NCBI RefSeq assembly: GCF_023101145.1
Contig: NZ_CP073714.1
Span: forward strand, 3,844,001 to 3,908,000
Direction of reading: 5' to 3'
DNA from: Paenibacillus pabuli
Lineage (GTDB): Bacteria > Bacillota > Bacilli > Paenibacillales > Paenibacillaceae
DNA: 64,000 bases
The notes beneath the pieces are model-generated. The model worked only from the letters and a program-made list of their open reading frames with translations. It searched no databases and was not told the DNA's origin. Below, piece by piece: positions 55,933 through 64,000 of this stretch (within the stretch, counting starts at the first letter, position 1; every line of letters starts with the position of its first letter). The translations under genes were made by a program, and so were the position numbers.

Positions 55933-56110
55933 TGAACTGCAACCCAATTGTTAGACATTATCAACAATTGGAGGTGCAGTTTTTCTATGGCTAAATTTAC
56001 AAACGAACAAAAAAATGGATGCTGTTATTAGATATCAAAGCGAATCGGAAAGTGTAAGGTAAGGGAAATTGCTAATTCACTTGGGGAGAATGGCAGAAAA
56101 CAAGAAGGAG
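55933..56110 (+). mobile_element. Left-end remnant of an IS150-like IS3 element
   Basis: TGAACTGCAACCCAATTG, the GTTAGAC segment and the GGAGGTGCAG hairpin arm match the left end of the intact IS at 38040. The orfA start MAKFTNEQK is followed by frameshifts (MDAVIRYQSES, EIANSLG), then the copy breaks off. It truncates the response regulator gene that follows. Confidence 0.75.
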
Positions 56111-56111
56111 T

Positions 56112-56607
56112 CTAATTTATCGGGTGAAAGTTCATATCCACGTTGTGGCTGTCCCCCAAATAATCAAAACCCCAAACGAGCTCCAGAAGTTCATCCCTTG
56201 TAAAGACTTTTCCCGGTCTTTTAAGCAGCTTCTCCAGAATTTTAAATTCTTTAGCAGTCAGGAAAACCGGCACCCTGTTCTTCAGCACCACTTTTCTGTC
56301 CAGATCAAATGCCAATTCCTCAAAATACATCGGTTTGTCTTCCCCTAATGTATTTCGGATCGTTGTTTTCATATCTCCTAAGGACCACTTTAATTCTTGC
56401 AAAAAGCTCCCGTTTATCAAAAGGTTTGGTCAGATAATCTTCTGCCCCGAGTTCTAGTCCTAACACTTTATCTATAATCTCATTTTTTGCCGATAACATA
56501 ATGACAGGAATATAAACTTTATGATGATACTCGCTAGAACTTCTTTTGGAGTTCCGCGAAAACAGCAGCCGCCAGTTTACCAGCTGCTGGCTGTTTCGCT
56601 TTAGCAC
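56112..56607 (-). pseudogene. OmpR-type response regulator, truncated and frameshifted
   Basis: One frame gives [20 protein letters not shown] and [16 protein letters not shown] (end of the receiver domain), a second gives LTAKEFKILEKLLKRPGKVF and LVWGFDYLGDSHNVDM (winged helix). The first about 70 residues with the phospho-aspartate are lost, a frameshift lies near 56320-56420, and the 3' end is cut by the IS3 remnant. Confidence 0.75.
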
Positions 56608-56639
56608 TGCTTCCGCTATAACGTCAAAGCTTGGCGGCG

Positions 56640-56869
56640 AATTCGCCTTTTGGAACTAAACCGCCAATTTCTCTTTTTCAAATCAGAATAAGCGTGATTT
56701 TTAGGATCACTCGAAGAAATATTCTTCGCCACTAGGATTTTTCCTCTTCCTTGGCAATAACATAATTACCCTTTTCAGCTTCAGGAGAAGGAGCGCTGAA
56801 GCCACTAAGTACATATAAGGCAACCACAAAGGTTATCCCTAAAATCAACTTAATCTTTTTCAATATCAT
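56640..56869 (-). pseudogene. Small exported protein remnant, DUF3221-like
   Basis: ATG 56869 opens an N-terminal signal (KKIKLILGITFVVALYVLSG) followed by GNYVIAKEEEK; after a one-base shift it continues ILVAKNISSSDPKNH. The YVLKK...ILV pattern resembles DUF3221 proteins. Frameshift and truncation make it a pseudogene. Confidence 0.4.
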
Positions 56870-56914
56870 GCATACCCCATCTCGTTTATTTCACCCACCC
56901 TAAAGTTTGTTGCG

Positions 56915-57332
56915 CTAAACTGCCCGTTAGTTTAATGAATTGAAGGGCAAGATGATGATTAGATACACGCCTAATCGGCAATAGGAGCATGTTCTTGTCC
57001 AATACGGTAACCGGTACAAGTCCTTGTCCTCAGCAGCTATTTTCAGTCCTTATTTCGCCTTTTAATACCTAGCAACCGTGTTTAACCTCTCATCTTGTCT
57101 GTTGTCACATAGCATTGTGAACATTTTCATGTATTATGGTACCTAATAAAGCTTTAAGTACATGTTTTCAATGAATAGATGTTCATCTAATCGGTAATCG
57201 GACTATGTTCTTGTCCATTCCGGCAATCGGTACAAGTTCTTGTCCTTGGCTCGCGACAAGAACTTGTACCGATAAATTAAAAAAGCCGCTAAAATAGCGA
57301 CTTCAATGGGACCATGTTCTTGTCCCTCGACA
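56915..57332 (+). repeat. GGACAAGAAC repeat family, full-length copy
   Basis: About 418 bp and co-linear with the copy at 39838-40255 over its whole length, with scattered base changes (for example CTCGCGAC in the hairpin loop). Ends TCGACA at 57332. The frame VEGQEHGPIEVAILAAF... on the - strand is a by-product of the repeat. Confidence 0.85.
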
Positions 57333-57428
57333 AAGAACATCGATTGAATTTCTCTTTTAGCACTTTCATGCTGATACGGATTAGACAAAATAATAAAAAA
57401 CCTTTAATATTAAAATTATAAATTATAT

Positions 57429-57440
57429 ATTATATATAAT
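57429..57440. promoter_or_regulatory. Candidate operator ATTATATATAAT upstream of SDR 1
   Basis: The 12-bp palindrome occurs here and twice (61362-61373 and 61399-61410) before the SDR at 60537-61334. In AT-rich DNA this alone is weak, but the three exact copies before related genes support a common regulator, perhaps the GntR protein at 62244. Confidence 0.4.
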
Positions 57441-57473
57441 TTTTTATATCATAATTTAAAGGGAGAGATTATA

Positions 57474-58220
57474 GTGGGAAGATTGAATGGTAAAATTGCG
57501 ATCATTACAGGTGCTGCACAAGGTATGGGTGCCTCTCATGCTCGAAAGTTTGTTGAAGAAGGAGCAAAAGTAGTTTTAACAGACTTAAATCAAGAAGCTG
57601 GACAAGCTCTAGCTGATGAACTAGGTGAAAACGCTTTATTCGTACAACACGATGTTACAAAATTAGATTCTTGGACTAATGTAGTAGAAAAAGCTGTAGC
57701 TAAGTTCGGTGAAATTACTGTTCTTGTAAATAATGCTGGTGTTTTAGGACCTATTGCTGAAACTGCAGAATTAACAGAGGAACAATATTTAAAAGTTTGT
57801 TCGATTAACCAGCATGGTGTATTTTATGGTATGAAATCTGTTATCCCATCCATGTTAAAAGCTGGAGTTGGGTCAATCGTTAATATTTCTTCAATTCCGG
57901 GTGTTGTAGCTATCTATGGTTACCCAAATCTTGCTTATGTTGCAAGTAAATTCGCTGTACGTGGAATGACAAAAGCAACTGCAATTGAATATGGGAAAAA
58001 TAATATTCGTGTTAACTCCGTACATCCTGGATTTATTAAAACACCAATGATGGCTGCTGCAACTGATGAAGAAGGCGGTAATGCTTTAAGCATGATTCCT
58101 CTTAATCGCCTTGCAGAACCAGTTGAAGTATCAAATCTAGTATTATTCCTTGCATCTGATGAATCTTCATATATTACTGCTTCAGAACATCTAATTGATG
58201 CAGGTATGTCTGCTCAATAA
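57474..58220 (+). CDS. Short-chain dehydrogenase (SDR 1)
   Basis: A 248-residue classical SDR: TGAAQGMG (residues 12-19), NNAGVLGP near residue 86, catalytic serine in IVNISSIPG, YVASK with tyrosine and lysine, and VHPGFIKTPM. It resembles 3-alpha-hydroxysteroid or glucose 1-dehydrogenase types. GTG 57474 follows AAAGGGAGAG. Codon use is much more AT-rich than in the first half of the window, a sign of transfer from a lower-GC donor. Confidence 0.9.
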   Translation: MGRLNGKIAIITGAAQGMGASHARKFVEEGAKVVLTDLNQEAGQALADELGENALFVQHDVTKLDSWTNVVEKAVAKFGEITVLVNNAGVLGPIAETAELTEEQYLKVCSINQHGVFYGMKSVIPSMLKAGVGSIVNISSIPGVVAIYGYPNLAYVASKFAVRGMTKATAIEYGKNNIRVNSVHPGFIKTPMMAAATDEEGGNALSMIPLNRLAEPVEVSNLVLFLASDESSYITASEHLIDAGMSAQ

Positions 58221-58246
58221 TTATTTTAATATTCTTCAATAATCCG

Positions 58247-59911
58247 ATAGGAGGCTACTCATTAATTGGGTAGCCGACCTTCCACACCACCGTACGTACC
58301 GTTCGGTATACGGCTTCAATCGTTTAAGTGCAGTTTACGAAGATGCTCGTATCTGGCAGGGAAGTCATAGTACCCTGCTCGCGCGAGCTTTTTGTTTGTT
58401 ATGGAACAGGTCAGCACTGAACTTCCGACAACCCGCCAGTAGCCCAGCCTTGTGTTTCCCACTGGTAAGCCTTCTAGTCCGGTATCCCCAGCTTTCGCAA
58501 GTTCTCCACCTGCGTTTTCGGCTTCTTCCACTGTTTCCAGATGTACATGCGCATCCGTCTTCGCAGCCATTCATTCCAGCTTTGCAAGATTCGTTTCATG
58601 TCCGCTACGTAGAAATGCCGATCCAGCCGCGAAAGTAGACTTTCACGTTCTCCATGACCTGCCGCACATTTCTGCCTTGGCTAGAGATTGGCAGTGTGCG
58701 CGTACGTATACGCCCTTTCCGTTCTTTCCCAACGCATAGCCCAGAAAATTAAAGTGCTCCCGTGCAAACACACTGACCACCTAGCTCATCTGCGTGTTCA
58801 GCTTGAGTTTCAGCTTGTCCTCCAGGTATTTCCGACTGTATTCCAGCAGTCGCATGGCTGCTCGCTTGCTCTTTGCCGGCATCACGATGTCATCGGCATA
58901 GCGGATGACCCTCACGCCTCGGCTTTCCATCTCCTGATCGAACTCGTTCAGTTAGATGTTCGCTAAATAGCGGGGACAACGTTCCGCCCTGGGGCGAGCC
59001 TTCTTCCGTCGCCTGGCGCACACCGTTCTCCATGACTCCGCTTTTCAGATATTTCTTGATCAGGTTGATGACACGCTTGTCCTTTATTTGCTTGCGCAGC
59101 AGATTCAGCAGAAGCTCATGGTTCAGCATGTCGAAGTATTTGGACAGGTCGATTTCGACAGCGTAACCGTATCCTTGCTCGGCATATGCTCTTAATTTTC
59201 GAATGGCTTGCTGGAAGACCCGATCTACCACTGTGGGGATGCCGAGCTTCCATCTGGTTTGGGAATCTCCTTACGCCGCACTGGACTTGATTTATATATG
59301 CCATCCCGAATGCTTGACCTGCTGTAGGTTCTATTTAGGTTGTTTCTGTTAGGTATCTTCTCAAGCAGGTGGCCTGGACCGTTTCTTTCTCTACCTTCCC
59401 GAGCTTCGATGCTCCGCGCTCCTACATACCCCTCTCGTTCAACGCTATCTCTCTGCCGGCAGCCCTTTCGGTATTCTGCTTTCATCACATCGATTCTCCT
59501 TTCCGTCTGTACTCGAGACTTACGATTGTTCATCCCTTCCGCTCACCGTTTTTTTCGGTGCACGTACTATGGCGTCTGCTGACTTCTCACAGCAAGCTTT
59601 ACTCCGTGTTTGGGATTTTTTCCCACTCCCTGTCTGTGAGATCTCCCTGGGTAAGAGCGATAACTCCCCCTCATCTATATGCCACATTTACACGATAGGA
59701 TTCGGACAGTATTGGACTTCGCTTTGTTGTGCAAGCTCGTCCGTCCTGTCATGCCTTGTATGAGATTTCTGTTCGTCAGACTGAGGGTTTGCCTCCAGCT
59801 TCCTTCAGATTCCGCCTCACGGCGGACACCCTTGCCTTTGGCTAACAGTTCCTACTGGCAAGACTGTAGCGGACTTTCAACGCCTAGTTATCGCCCATGC
59901 CGGGCGCACAC
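58247..59911 (-). mobile_element. Decayed group II intron
   Basis: On the - strand the element begins GTGTGCGCCCGGCATGGGC at 59911, has about 380 bases of RNA domains, then reverse transcriptase remnants, and ends with a domain V-like stem (GAAGCCGTATACCG...CGGTACGTACGGT near 58287-58318, with the AGC triad), a domain VI stem (GGCTACCC...GTAGCC) and CCTAT at 58247. Boundaries follow the GTGYG...AY rule and are inferred. Confidence 0.75.
58316..59533 (-). pseudogene. ltrA: Group II intron reverse transcriptase/maturase, broken
   Basis: Pieces of an LtrA-type protein in several frames: EAREGRERNGPGHLLEKI, SPVRRKEIPKPDGS, YGYAVEIDLSKYFDMLNHEL, GSPQGGTLSP, a YADD active site near 58890, and at the end NTRLGYWRVVGSSVL with LARAGYYDFPARYEHLRKLH. 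Between NLNRTY and SSIRDGIYKSSPV about 35 residues are deleted, and at least four frameshifts separate the parts. It cannot make an active enzyme. Confidence 0.82.
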
Positions 59912-59918
59912 AAAGAAG

Positions 59919-60110
59919 GGGCTGTCCTAAAAGTAAGTTCTTGCTCACTTTGAGAACAGTTCGCTTAAGTTAAATGGGTTTTTTGAACAATAGTGGCGCG
60001 AGGGAGGCTATCCCTGCGCCACTATTGTTCGTTTTGCCGCTTTCTTGAGCAGATTATGGGCAAGCGAAAGCCATCGTCGTTATATTTTTGAAGTAGCAAA
60101 CAACGAGGAT
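59919..60110 (-). mobile_element. 3' end remnant of an IS1182-like transposase gene
   Basis: The - strand reads RRWLSLAHNLLKKAAKRTIV and a stop, typical for the C-terminus of IS1182-type transposases, then a long inverted repeat (GAACAATAGTGGCGCAGGGA with its inverse) and the end GGGGCTGTCCTAAAAG at 59919-59934. The group II intron is inserted right beside this IS end. Confidence 0.6.
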
Positions 60111-60136
60111 TTCTTGAACCTTTATACATAAATTAC

Positions 60137-60320
60137 TTATATTACAAATGTACATTCACAAGTAAAATGGAAAAAGGAAGAGAATTTAAAAAATAGGGAG
60201 AATCTTTTATCTACTGCTGTTGAAGCAATTATAAATGAAAAATATGAAGAAGCTAAAATGTCATTAAGAGACCAATCACTTAAGACATTTTTTTATATAA
60301 TATCAGCTACCAAAAGGTAG
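60137..60320 (+). pseudogene. 3' coding remnant, unknown
   Basis: A frame without start reads ITYITNVHSQVKWKKEENL and ends DQSLKTFFYIISATKR. AT-rich and not assignable. A short CTGCCGA/TCGGCAG stem follows at about 60328. Confidence 0.25.
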
Positions 60321-60423
60321 TTAGGCTGCCGAGAAAGTTTCGGCAGTAAATTCACCCACAACATAAAGTGGTTTTATTATGTCTAAATACCACTACATTG
60401 CGGTCAAATAAAAATAAAACAAC

Positions 60424-60471
60424 AAAAAACCCCCTTTTTTCAAAATCATACTTAAAAAAATAGGGGTTTTT
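60424..60471. terminator. Terminator-like hairpin downstream of SDR 2
   Basis: AAAAAACCCC and GGGGTTTTT arms with T and A runs, 66 bp after the stop of the - strand SDR. Confidence 0.55.
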
Positions 60472-60536
60472 CTGCAAGCTGAGCTACCCAATGGTAGGTT
60501 TTTTTTATTTTAGATAAGTCTTTTTTTATATTAAAT

Positions 60537-61334
60537 TTATTCTTCTGAAGGAACAGCTGCAATATCACCTGCTTGTACAGTATATCCTCCATCGATTACT
60601 TGAGAAGTGCCTGTTGTAAATCCTGATTCATCACTAGCTAAATATACCATTAAATAAGAAACTTCTTCTGTTTTACCAACACGTTTTAAAGGTTGACCTT
60701 GCATTGCAGCGTGACGTAATTCATCTGTTGGGAATCCTTCTCGGAACATATCTGTATCAATAGTTCCTGGATGTACTGCGTTAACACGTACATTAAATGG
60801 TGCGAATTCAATTGCGGCAGCACGCGTTAATGCAGTTACAGCCCCTTTTGCAGCTGTATATGTTGATAGACCGCCACTTGCATTAATTGCTGCAATGGAC
60901 GACAAATTGATAATAGAACCGACACCTTCTTCTTTCATATATGGTAGAACATTACGCATACCGATGAAGACGCCCCATGTATCTACGTCCATTACTCGAT
61001 TCCATTGTTCGTGTGTTAATTTATCAAAGGTTGCGCTTTCTAAAATACCAGCATTATTAATTAACACATTTAATCTACCGAAATTTTCATATGCTTTTTT
61101 AGTAACTTCTTTCCAGTCATTTTCATCTGCTACATTTAGTTTATAAGCAACTGCTGAACCTGGGAATTCCTTATTTACCTCATCTACTACTTGCTGTACA
61201 CCTTCATAATTATAATCTGTTGCTACAACTTTTGCTCCTTCACTTGCAAAGATACGAACATGCATTGCTCCCATACCTTTTGCAGCTCCTGTAATTAAAG
61301 CTACTTTATCTTGTAATCTTGAGCCTTTTGTCAT
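60537..61334 (-). CDS. Short-chain dehydrogenase (SDR 2)
   Basis: A 265-residue classical SDR with TGAAKGMG (about residue 15-22), NNAGILES, the active-site serine in IINLSSIAA, YTAAK, and VHPGTIDTDM. It is closely related in type to SDR 1. ATG 61334 follows GGGGGT. AT-rich codon use. Two ATTATATATAAT palindromes stand before it, and a GntR regulator lies on its upstream side, so both SDR genes may form one regulon now split by the intron and IS remnants. Confidence 0.9.
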   Translation of the reverse strand: MTKGSRLQDKVALITGAAKGMGAMHVRIFASEGAKVVATDYNYEGVQQVVDEVNKEFPGSAVAYKLNVADENDWKEVTKKAYENFGRLNVLINNAGILESATFDKLTHEQWNRVMDVDTWGVFIGMRNVLPYMKEEGVGSIINLSSIAAINASGGLSTYTAAKGAVTALTRAAAIEFAPFNVRVNAVHPGTIDTDMFREGFPTDELRHAAMQGQPLKRVGKTEEVSYLMVYLASDESGFTTGTSQVIDGGYTVQAGDIAAVPSEE

Positions 61335-61361
61335 GGAAAAACCCCCAAAATCTTTTATTGG

Positions 61362-61410
61362 ATTATATATAATATATAAATCTTTAATGAGATTATACAT
61401 TATATATAAT
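61362..61410. promoter_or_regulatory. Pair of ATTATATATAAT palindromes before SDR 2
   Basis: Exact copies at 61362-61373 and 61399-61410, 37 bp apart, the same 12-bp sequence as before SDR 1. The pair frames the likely promoter. Confidence 0.45.
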
Positions 61411-61435
61411 TATTTGTCACGAAATTGACATACTA

Positions 61436-61565
61436 ATAATCGTATAGTTCGATCTCCAAATGATGAAGGCCCTGAAATTCCATTTGGTTTACGAACTCGG
61501 TTTTCATCACCTTACAGGTGGCTTCTGCTATGGCATTTGTCATAAGAGCAGCCTTTCATGCTCAG
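61436..61565 (-). mobile_element. IS3 family OrfB remnant (C-terminal part)
   Basis: The - strand gives SLSMKGCSYD, then after a shift AIAEATCKVMKTEFVNQMEF and GLHHLEIELYDY, the end part of an IS3 integrase domain with the catalytic glutamate region. One frameshift and loss of the rest. Confidence 0.6.
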
Positions 61566-61629
61566 AGAACGACCGATCTCAAAGGTTTCCAGAAGCGCGT
61601 CCATCTTTTCATTTTTACACAAGAGGGCT

Positions 61630-61872
61630 TAAGCTAGGAGTCGTAGAATATGCAGATCAAACTAAAGCATATCCGTTATATAATGGACATGGGGATTTAA
61701 TAGAAGCTGAGAGATTCAGCAGGGACGTTACTGATCCAGTATCATATGATATCTGGGGAAAATATTCTTGGAGCGCAAGAGAGGTCCATAACCCATTCCG
61801 CTATTCCAGCGAGCTATGGAATGATGAGGTGGAATTACAGTACCAGCGGGCCCGCTGGTACGATCCATCGGT
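61630..61872 (+). pseudogene. Rhs/YD-repeat core fragment
   Basis: The + strand frame contains YPLYNGHGDLIEAE, YDIWGKY, NPFRYSSELWNDE and LQYQRARWYDPSVG, the conserved end of Rhs cores just before the toxin junction. The following GRFI and the tip are lost. It is a different Rhs lineage from the gene at 47348-51940. Confidence 0.7.
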
Positions 61873-61976
61873 TGGTTTATTATTTTGTCTAATTATATAT
61901 ATGTCTTATTTGTGAAAAAAAAGGACACCCGCAGTAGCAATGTCATTTAGTTAAGGCGCATGGCCAAAAATCAAGA

Positions 61977-62016
61977 AAAGAGCAGGTTATCGAAAAGATA
62001 GCCCGCTCTTTTTTTT
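61977..62016. terminator. Rho-independent terminator
   Basis: AAGAGCAGGTTATC and GATAGCCCGCTCTT with a GAAAA loop, followed by a run of eight T. Confidence 0.8.
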
Positions 62017-62097
62017 GCATGAAAATAAAAAAACAGAACTTGACAAACAGGTAAAAGTGTGTGTCGAATCCCCTTGAAAAACGAGGAGGTTACGCCA

Positions 62098-62258
62098 ATG
62101 AATGAGTACGCGAATGCGCTAAAAGAACGCTGACATCCCTCATACGAGAAATGTCAGCCAAACCCCACCTTATGTCAAAAACCCTGAAAAAGATTTTACT
62201 CGAAAGAAAAAGCTGCCCTTTGAGTTGTTCGCGCAATGTATCATTAAACAATTAAGGC
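62098..62258 (+). mobile_element. N-terminal remnant of an IS4-like transposase
   Basis: ATG 62098 after GAGGAGGT begins MNEYANALKER, meets a stop, and continues in another frame as PPYVKNPEKDFTRKKKLPFE then LFAQCI. The DFTRKRKLPF pattern is typical for the start of IS4-type transposases. It runs into the end of the GntR gene. Confidence 0.5.
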
Positions 62259-62897
62259 TTGTTTTGCCAAAAGTTCCAACTCGATTTCTGCTTGTTCAAA
62301 GTCCGATCGAATTAATGCATTTACCGCAGCTTCTAAATGGGAATTCCAGCTCTTTACTTTTTCAGCATCATTCCATATTGATTGGCTATAAGCTGTTGTG
62401 ATATATGTGATTTCCGAATAAAATCTAAGGAATACTTTATTTCCAGCGACTTTAAAGATGTAAGAAGTTATTTGATCGCACATAGAAATATATTCATCAA
62501 TTTTCCCCTGATCTAATTCCTCTTTTGCTTTGATTAAGAAGTTTTTTATATTTAATCGATGTTTATCATTCCAGTTCGGAACTGAATAGGCTATAGCTAT
62601 TCGATATAATTCTTTTAGAGCAACAGTATATTCTTTAATTTCTTCTTCTGAAAATTCCTTAACTCGAACCCCCCTTCTTGGTAACCTTTCTACGATTCCG
62701 GTGTTTTGTAAAATATAGAATGCTTCCCTAACTGGAATATTACTCACGTTAAGTTCCTTTGCTATATTCGATTCAATAAGTCTTGCACCGAGTTCTAGTT
62801 TTCCAGTAAATATTTTTCCCAGAATATACTGTGCAATCTCATCAGGTAATGAATTTCTTTGATTTTCATCGGTGGAGGAGGAAAAAAAATTAACCAT
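62244..62897 (-). CDS. GntR family transcriptional regulator, FadR/FCD subfamily
   Basis: A 217-residue regulator. N-terminal winged helix (IAKELNVSNIPVREAFYILQ, then GIVERLPRRGVRV) and a C-terminal all-helical FCD-type ligand domain. AAAGGA precedes ATG 62897. Its AT-rich codon use matches the two SDR genes, so it may be their regulator. The C-terminus may be slightly altered by the neighbouring transposase remnant. Confidence 0.88.
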   Translation of the reverse strand: MVNFFSSSTDENQRNSLPDEIAQYILGKIFTGKLELGARLIESNIAKELNVSNIPVREAFYILQNTGIVERLPRRGVRVKEFSEEEIKEYTVALKELYRIAIAYSVPNWNDKHRLNIKNFLIKAKEELDQGKIDEYISMCDQITSYIFKVAGNKVFLRFYSEITYITTAYSQSIWNDAEKVKSWNSHLEAAVNALIRSDFEQAEIELELLAKQALIV

Positions 62898-63052
62898 ATA
62901 AAATATCCTTTCTGTTTATAAACTTAATTGTGAGCTTGCATTAACCCGCCCCCTTGTTGGGCAAGGATTTTGAGGAATAAAAAAGGGACTTCACCCCAAC
63001 TTGGCGAAGTTTTCGGTGACCAAACCCAAAAAACCAAGGAAGGGAAGTCACC

Positions 63053-64000
63053 TTGTATATTCTACAAGAAAGTCTATTTTCCTTTGAAGAACTGCTAAAA
63101 ATGCAGTCTAAAGATCGATTGCCAATTTTCTTCAGCATTCTGGATCTTCGTCCCTGCGCCAAACAACTGAGAAGTCGTTCACCCCGAGGGAGCGGATGGA
63201 CACAGCAGAGAAGACATTCTGCGCGCTCTTTTGGCTGCTCCGCTTGAGCATATTCATACGTTTACCGCTCTACATCAGCGTCTGGCAACGACCTTCGCTT
63301 TCGCTACCCGTGCGGGCTTTCGTTGGACCGAGAAGCTCCTTCGATATCCACGTTAAGCCGCGTTTTTTCTGAACTGAAGAAGAAGAACCTCGCAAAGCAG
63401 CTTTTTGAGGAGCTGGTTACCCGCTGTCAGCAAGAAGGGATCATCGACGGAAGCCATGTAACCAACGATAGTGCTGCCATTCACGCCTACGAGAAGAAGC
63501 AACCAAAGCTCCAAAGCGAGCAAACCGGCGATGCGAATTGGAGAGCGAAGTTCGATTCCTTCGGCAACAAACTCACTTGGTCCGGTTACAAACTCCATCT
63601 GGCAGTTGACATGAAATCGAAAAGCGAACTACCAATGGCATTGGAAATTACCCCTGCGCATGTTAATGACGGTGAAATGGCCCCTGAACGGATTGCAAAA
63701 GTTGCTGCTAAAACAAATACAAAGTTCTTTATGCTCGATGCAGGCTACGACCAAATGAAAGTTTACGAAGCCGCCCGGAATGTGAAGGCACAAGCCATTA
63801 TTCCGCTCCCCCCCCCGAAGAGCGAAAGAGCCGCCTGCCGGGATGACGACTAAGCTCCCCCGCCGGCCCAATGGCCTGTGAGGGAGCTCACTCTCTTTTT
63901 CTGATCAGCACGAAAAAAATTAAAAGATTGTCGGTACCATGCCCCCATCTATTGGGATCGGGGATCCTTTGAAGGCGGAGGCCCCATCTCCCGCCTCGTT
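63053..64000 (+). pseudogene. IS1182-like transposase, multiply frameshifted, runs off the window
   Basis: The start reads ILQESLFSFEELLKMQSKDR; after a shift DILRALLAAPLEHIHTF; after another LDREAPSISTLSRVFSELKK, and GIIDGSHVTNDSAAIHA with the conserved central domain (KLTWSGYKLHLAVDMKSKSE) up to DAGYDQMKVYEAARNVKAQA. At about 63809 a run of nine C breaks the frame; the correct frame goes on KEPPAGMT. The gene is inactive. Upstream 62941-63052 is its non-coding left end. Confidence 0.75.

Noticed and set aside
57203..57388. Conserved small protein family VEGQEHGPIEVAIL... seen at four places
   Set aside because: All instances are - strand translations of the same DNA repeat with no starts or ribosome sites of their own. 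Better explained by the DNA repeat.
58316..58739. Several + strand frames opposite the group II intron
   Set aside because: Antisense to maturase pieces; no independent evidence.

Overview
The window looks like a chromosomal accessory region of a low-GC, spore-forming Firmicute, most likely Paenibacillus or a close relative. The reasons are strong GGAGG-type ribosome binding sites, many TTG and GTG starts, MprF, a Ger(x)C spore-germination remnant, a ClbS/DfsB-type protein, ECF sigma/anti-sigma and Rrf2 families, and IS3 (IS150-like), IS1182-like and IS21-like mobile sequences. The genus is an inference. I saw no rRNA, tRNA or CRISPR array.

Bases 1-14550 form a coherent envelope-defence neighbourhood. 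On the + strand are a degenerate sensor-kinase end, a DedA protein, two paralogous SAM methyltransferases of the phospholipid methyltransferase type flanking a VanR/VanS-like two-component pair, then MprF and a PAP2 phosphatase. On the - strand is a compact operon tldD-tldE-ABC exporter-ABC exporter. The dedA and mprF leaders share a box with two TTTAGA repeats 11 bp apart, which suggests common control by an OmpR-type regulator.

Bases 14550-24880 hold small regulator/enzyme units: AraC with an SDR, TetR with an aldo/keto reductase, TetR with a DUF998 membrane protein, an alpha/beta hydrolase and a ClbS/DfsB protein. Between them lie decayed genes. Bases 24904-32735 are one large - strand operon: an M14-type deacylase, an oligopeptide-type ABC importer (SBP, two permeases, two ATPases), an SbnB/ornithine-cyclodeaminase-like enzyme and an AhpD-like protein. 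It looks like uptake and catabolism of an opine-like or N-acylated amino acid.

Bases 33400-43000 contain SDR and quinone-reductase genes, a frameshifted second UMP kinase, Rrf2, a VOC protein, an intact IS150-like element sitting inside a terminator loop, an ECF sigma/anti-sigma pair and a histidine phosphatase whose 3' end runs into a repeat. Bases 43000-53500 hold small secreted or membrane proteins, one with an A AAA AAG frameshift site, a resolvase remnant, a duplicated-domain secreted protein, a TPR protein and a 1530-residue Rhs/YD-repeat protein. Bases 53500-64000 contain an MFS pump with its TetR, two AT-rich SDR genes sharing 12-bp palindromes, a GntR regulator, a decayed group II intron and several transposase and Rhs remnants.

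From about 14.8 kb onward the window is seeded with more than a dozen copies of a multi-hairpin repeat built from GGACAAGAAC-type dyads and ending in TCGACA, all in the same orientation. This repeat family and the many gene remnants near it show that the region is a hotspot of insertion and decay.
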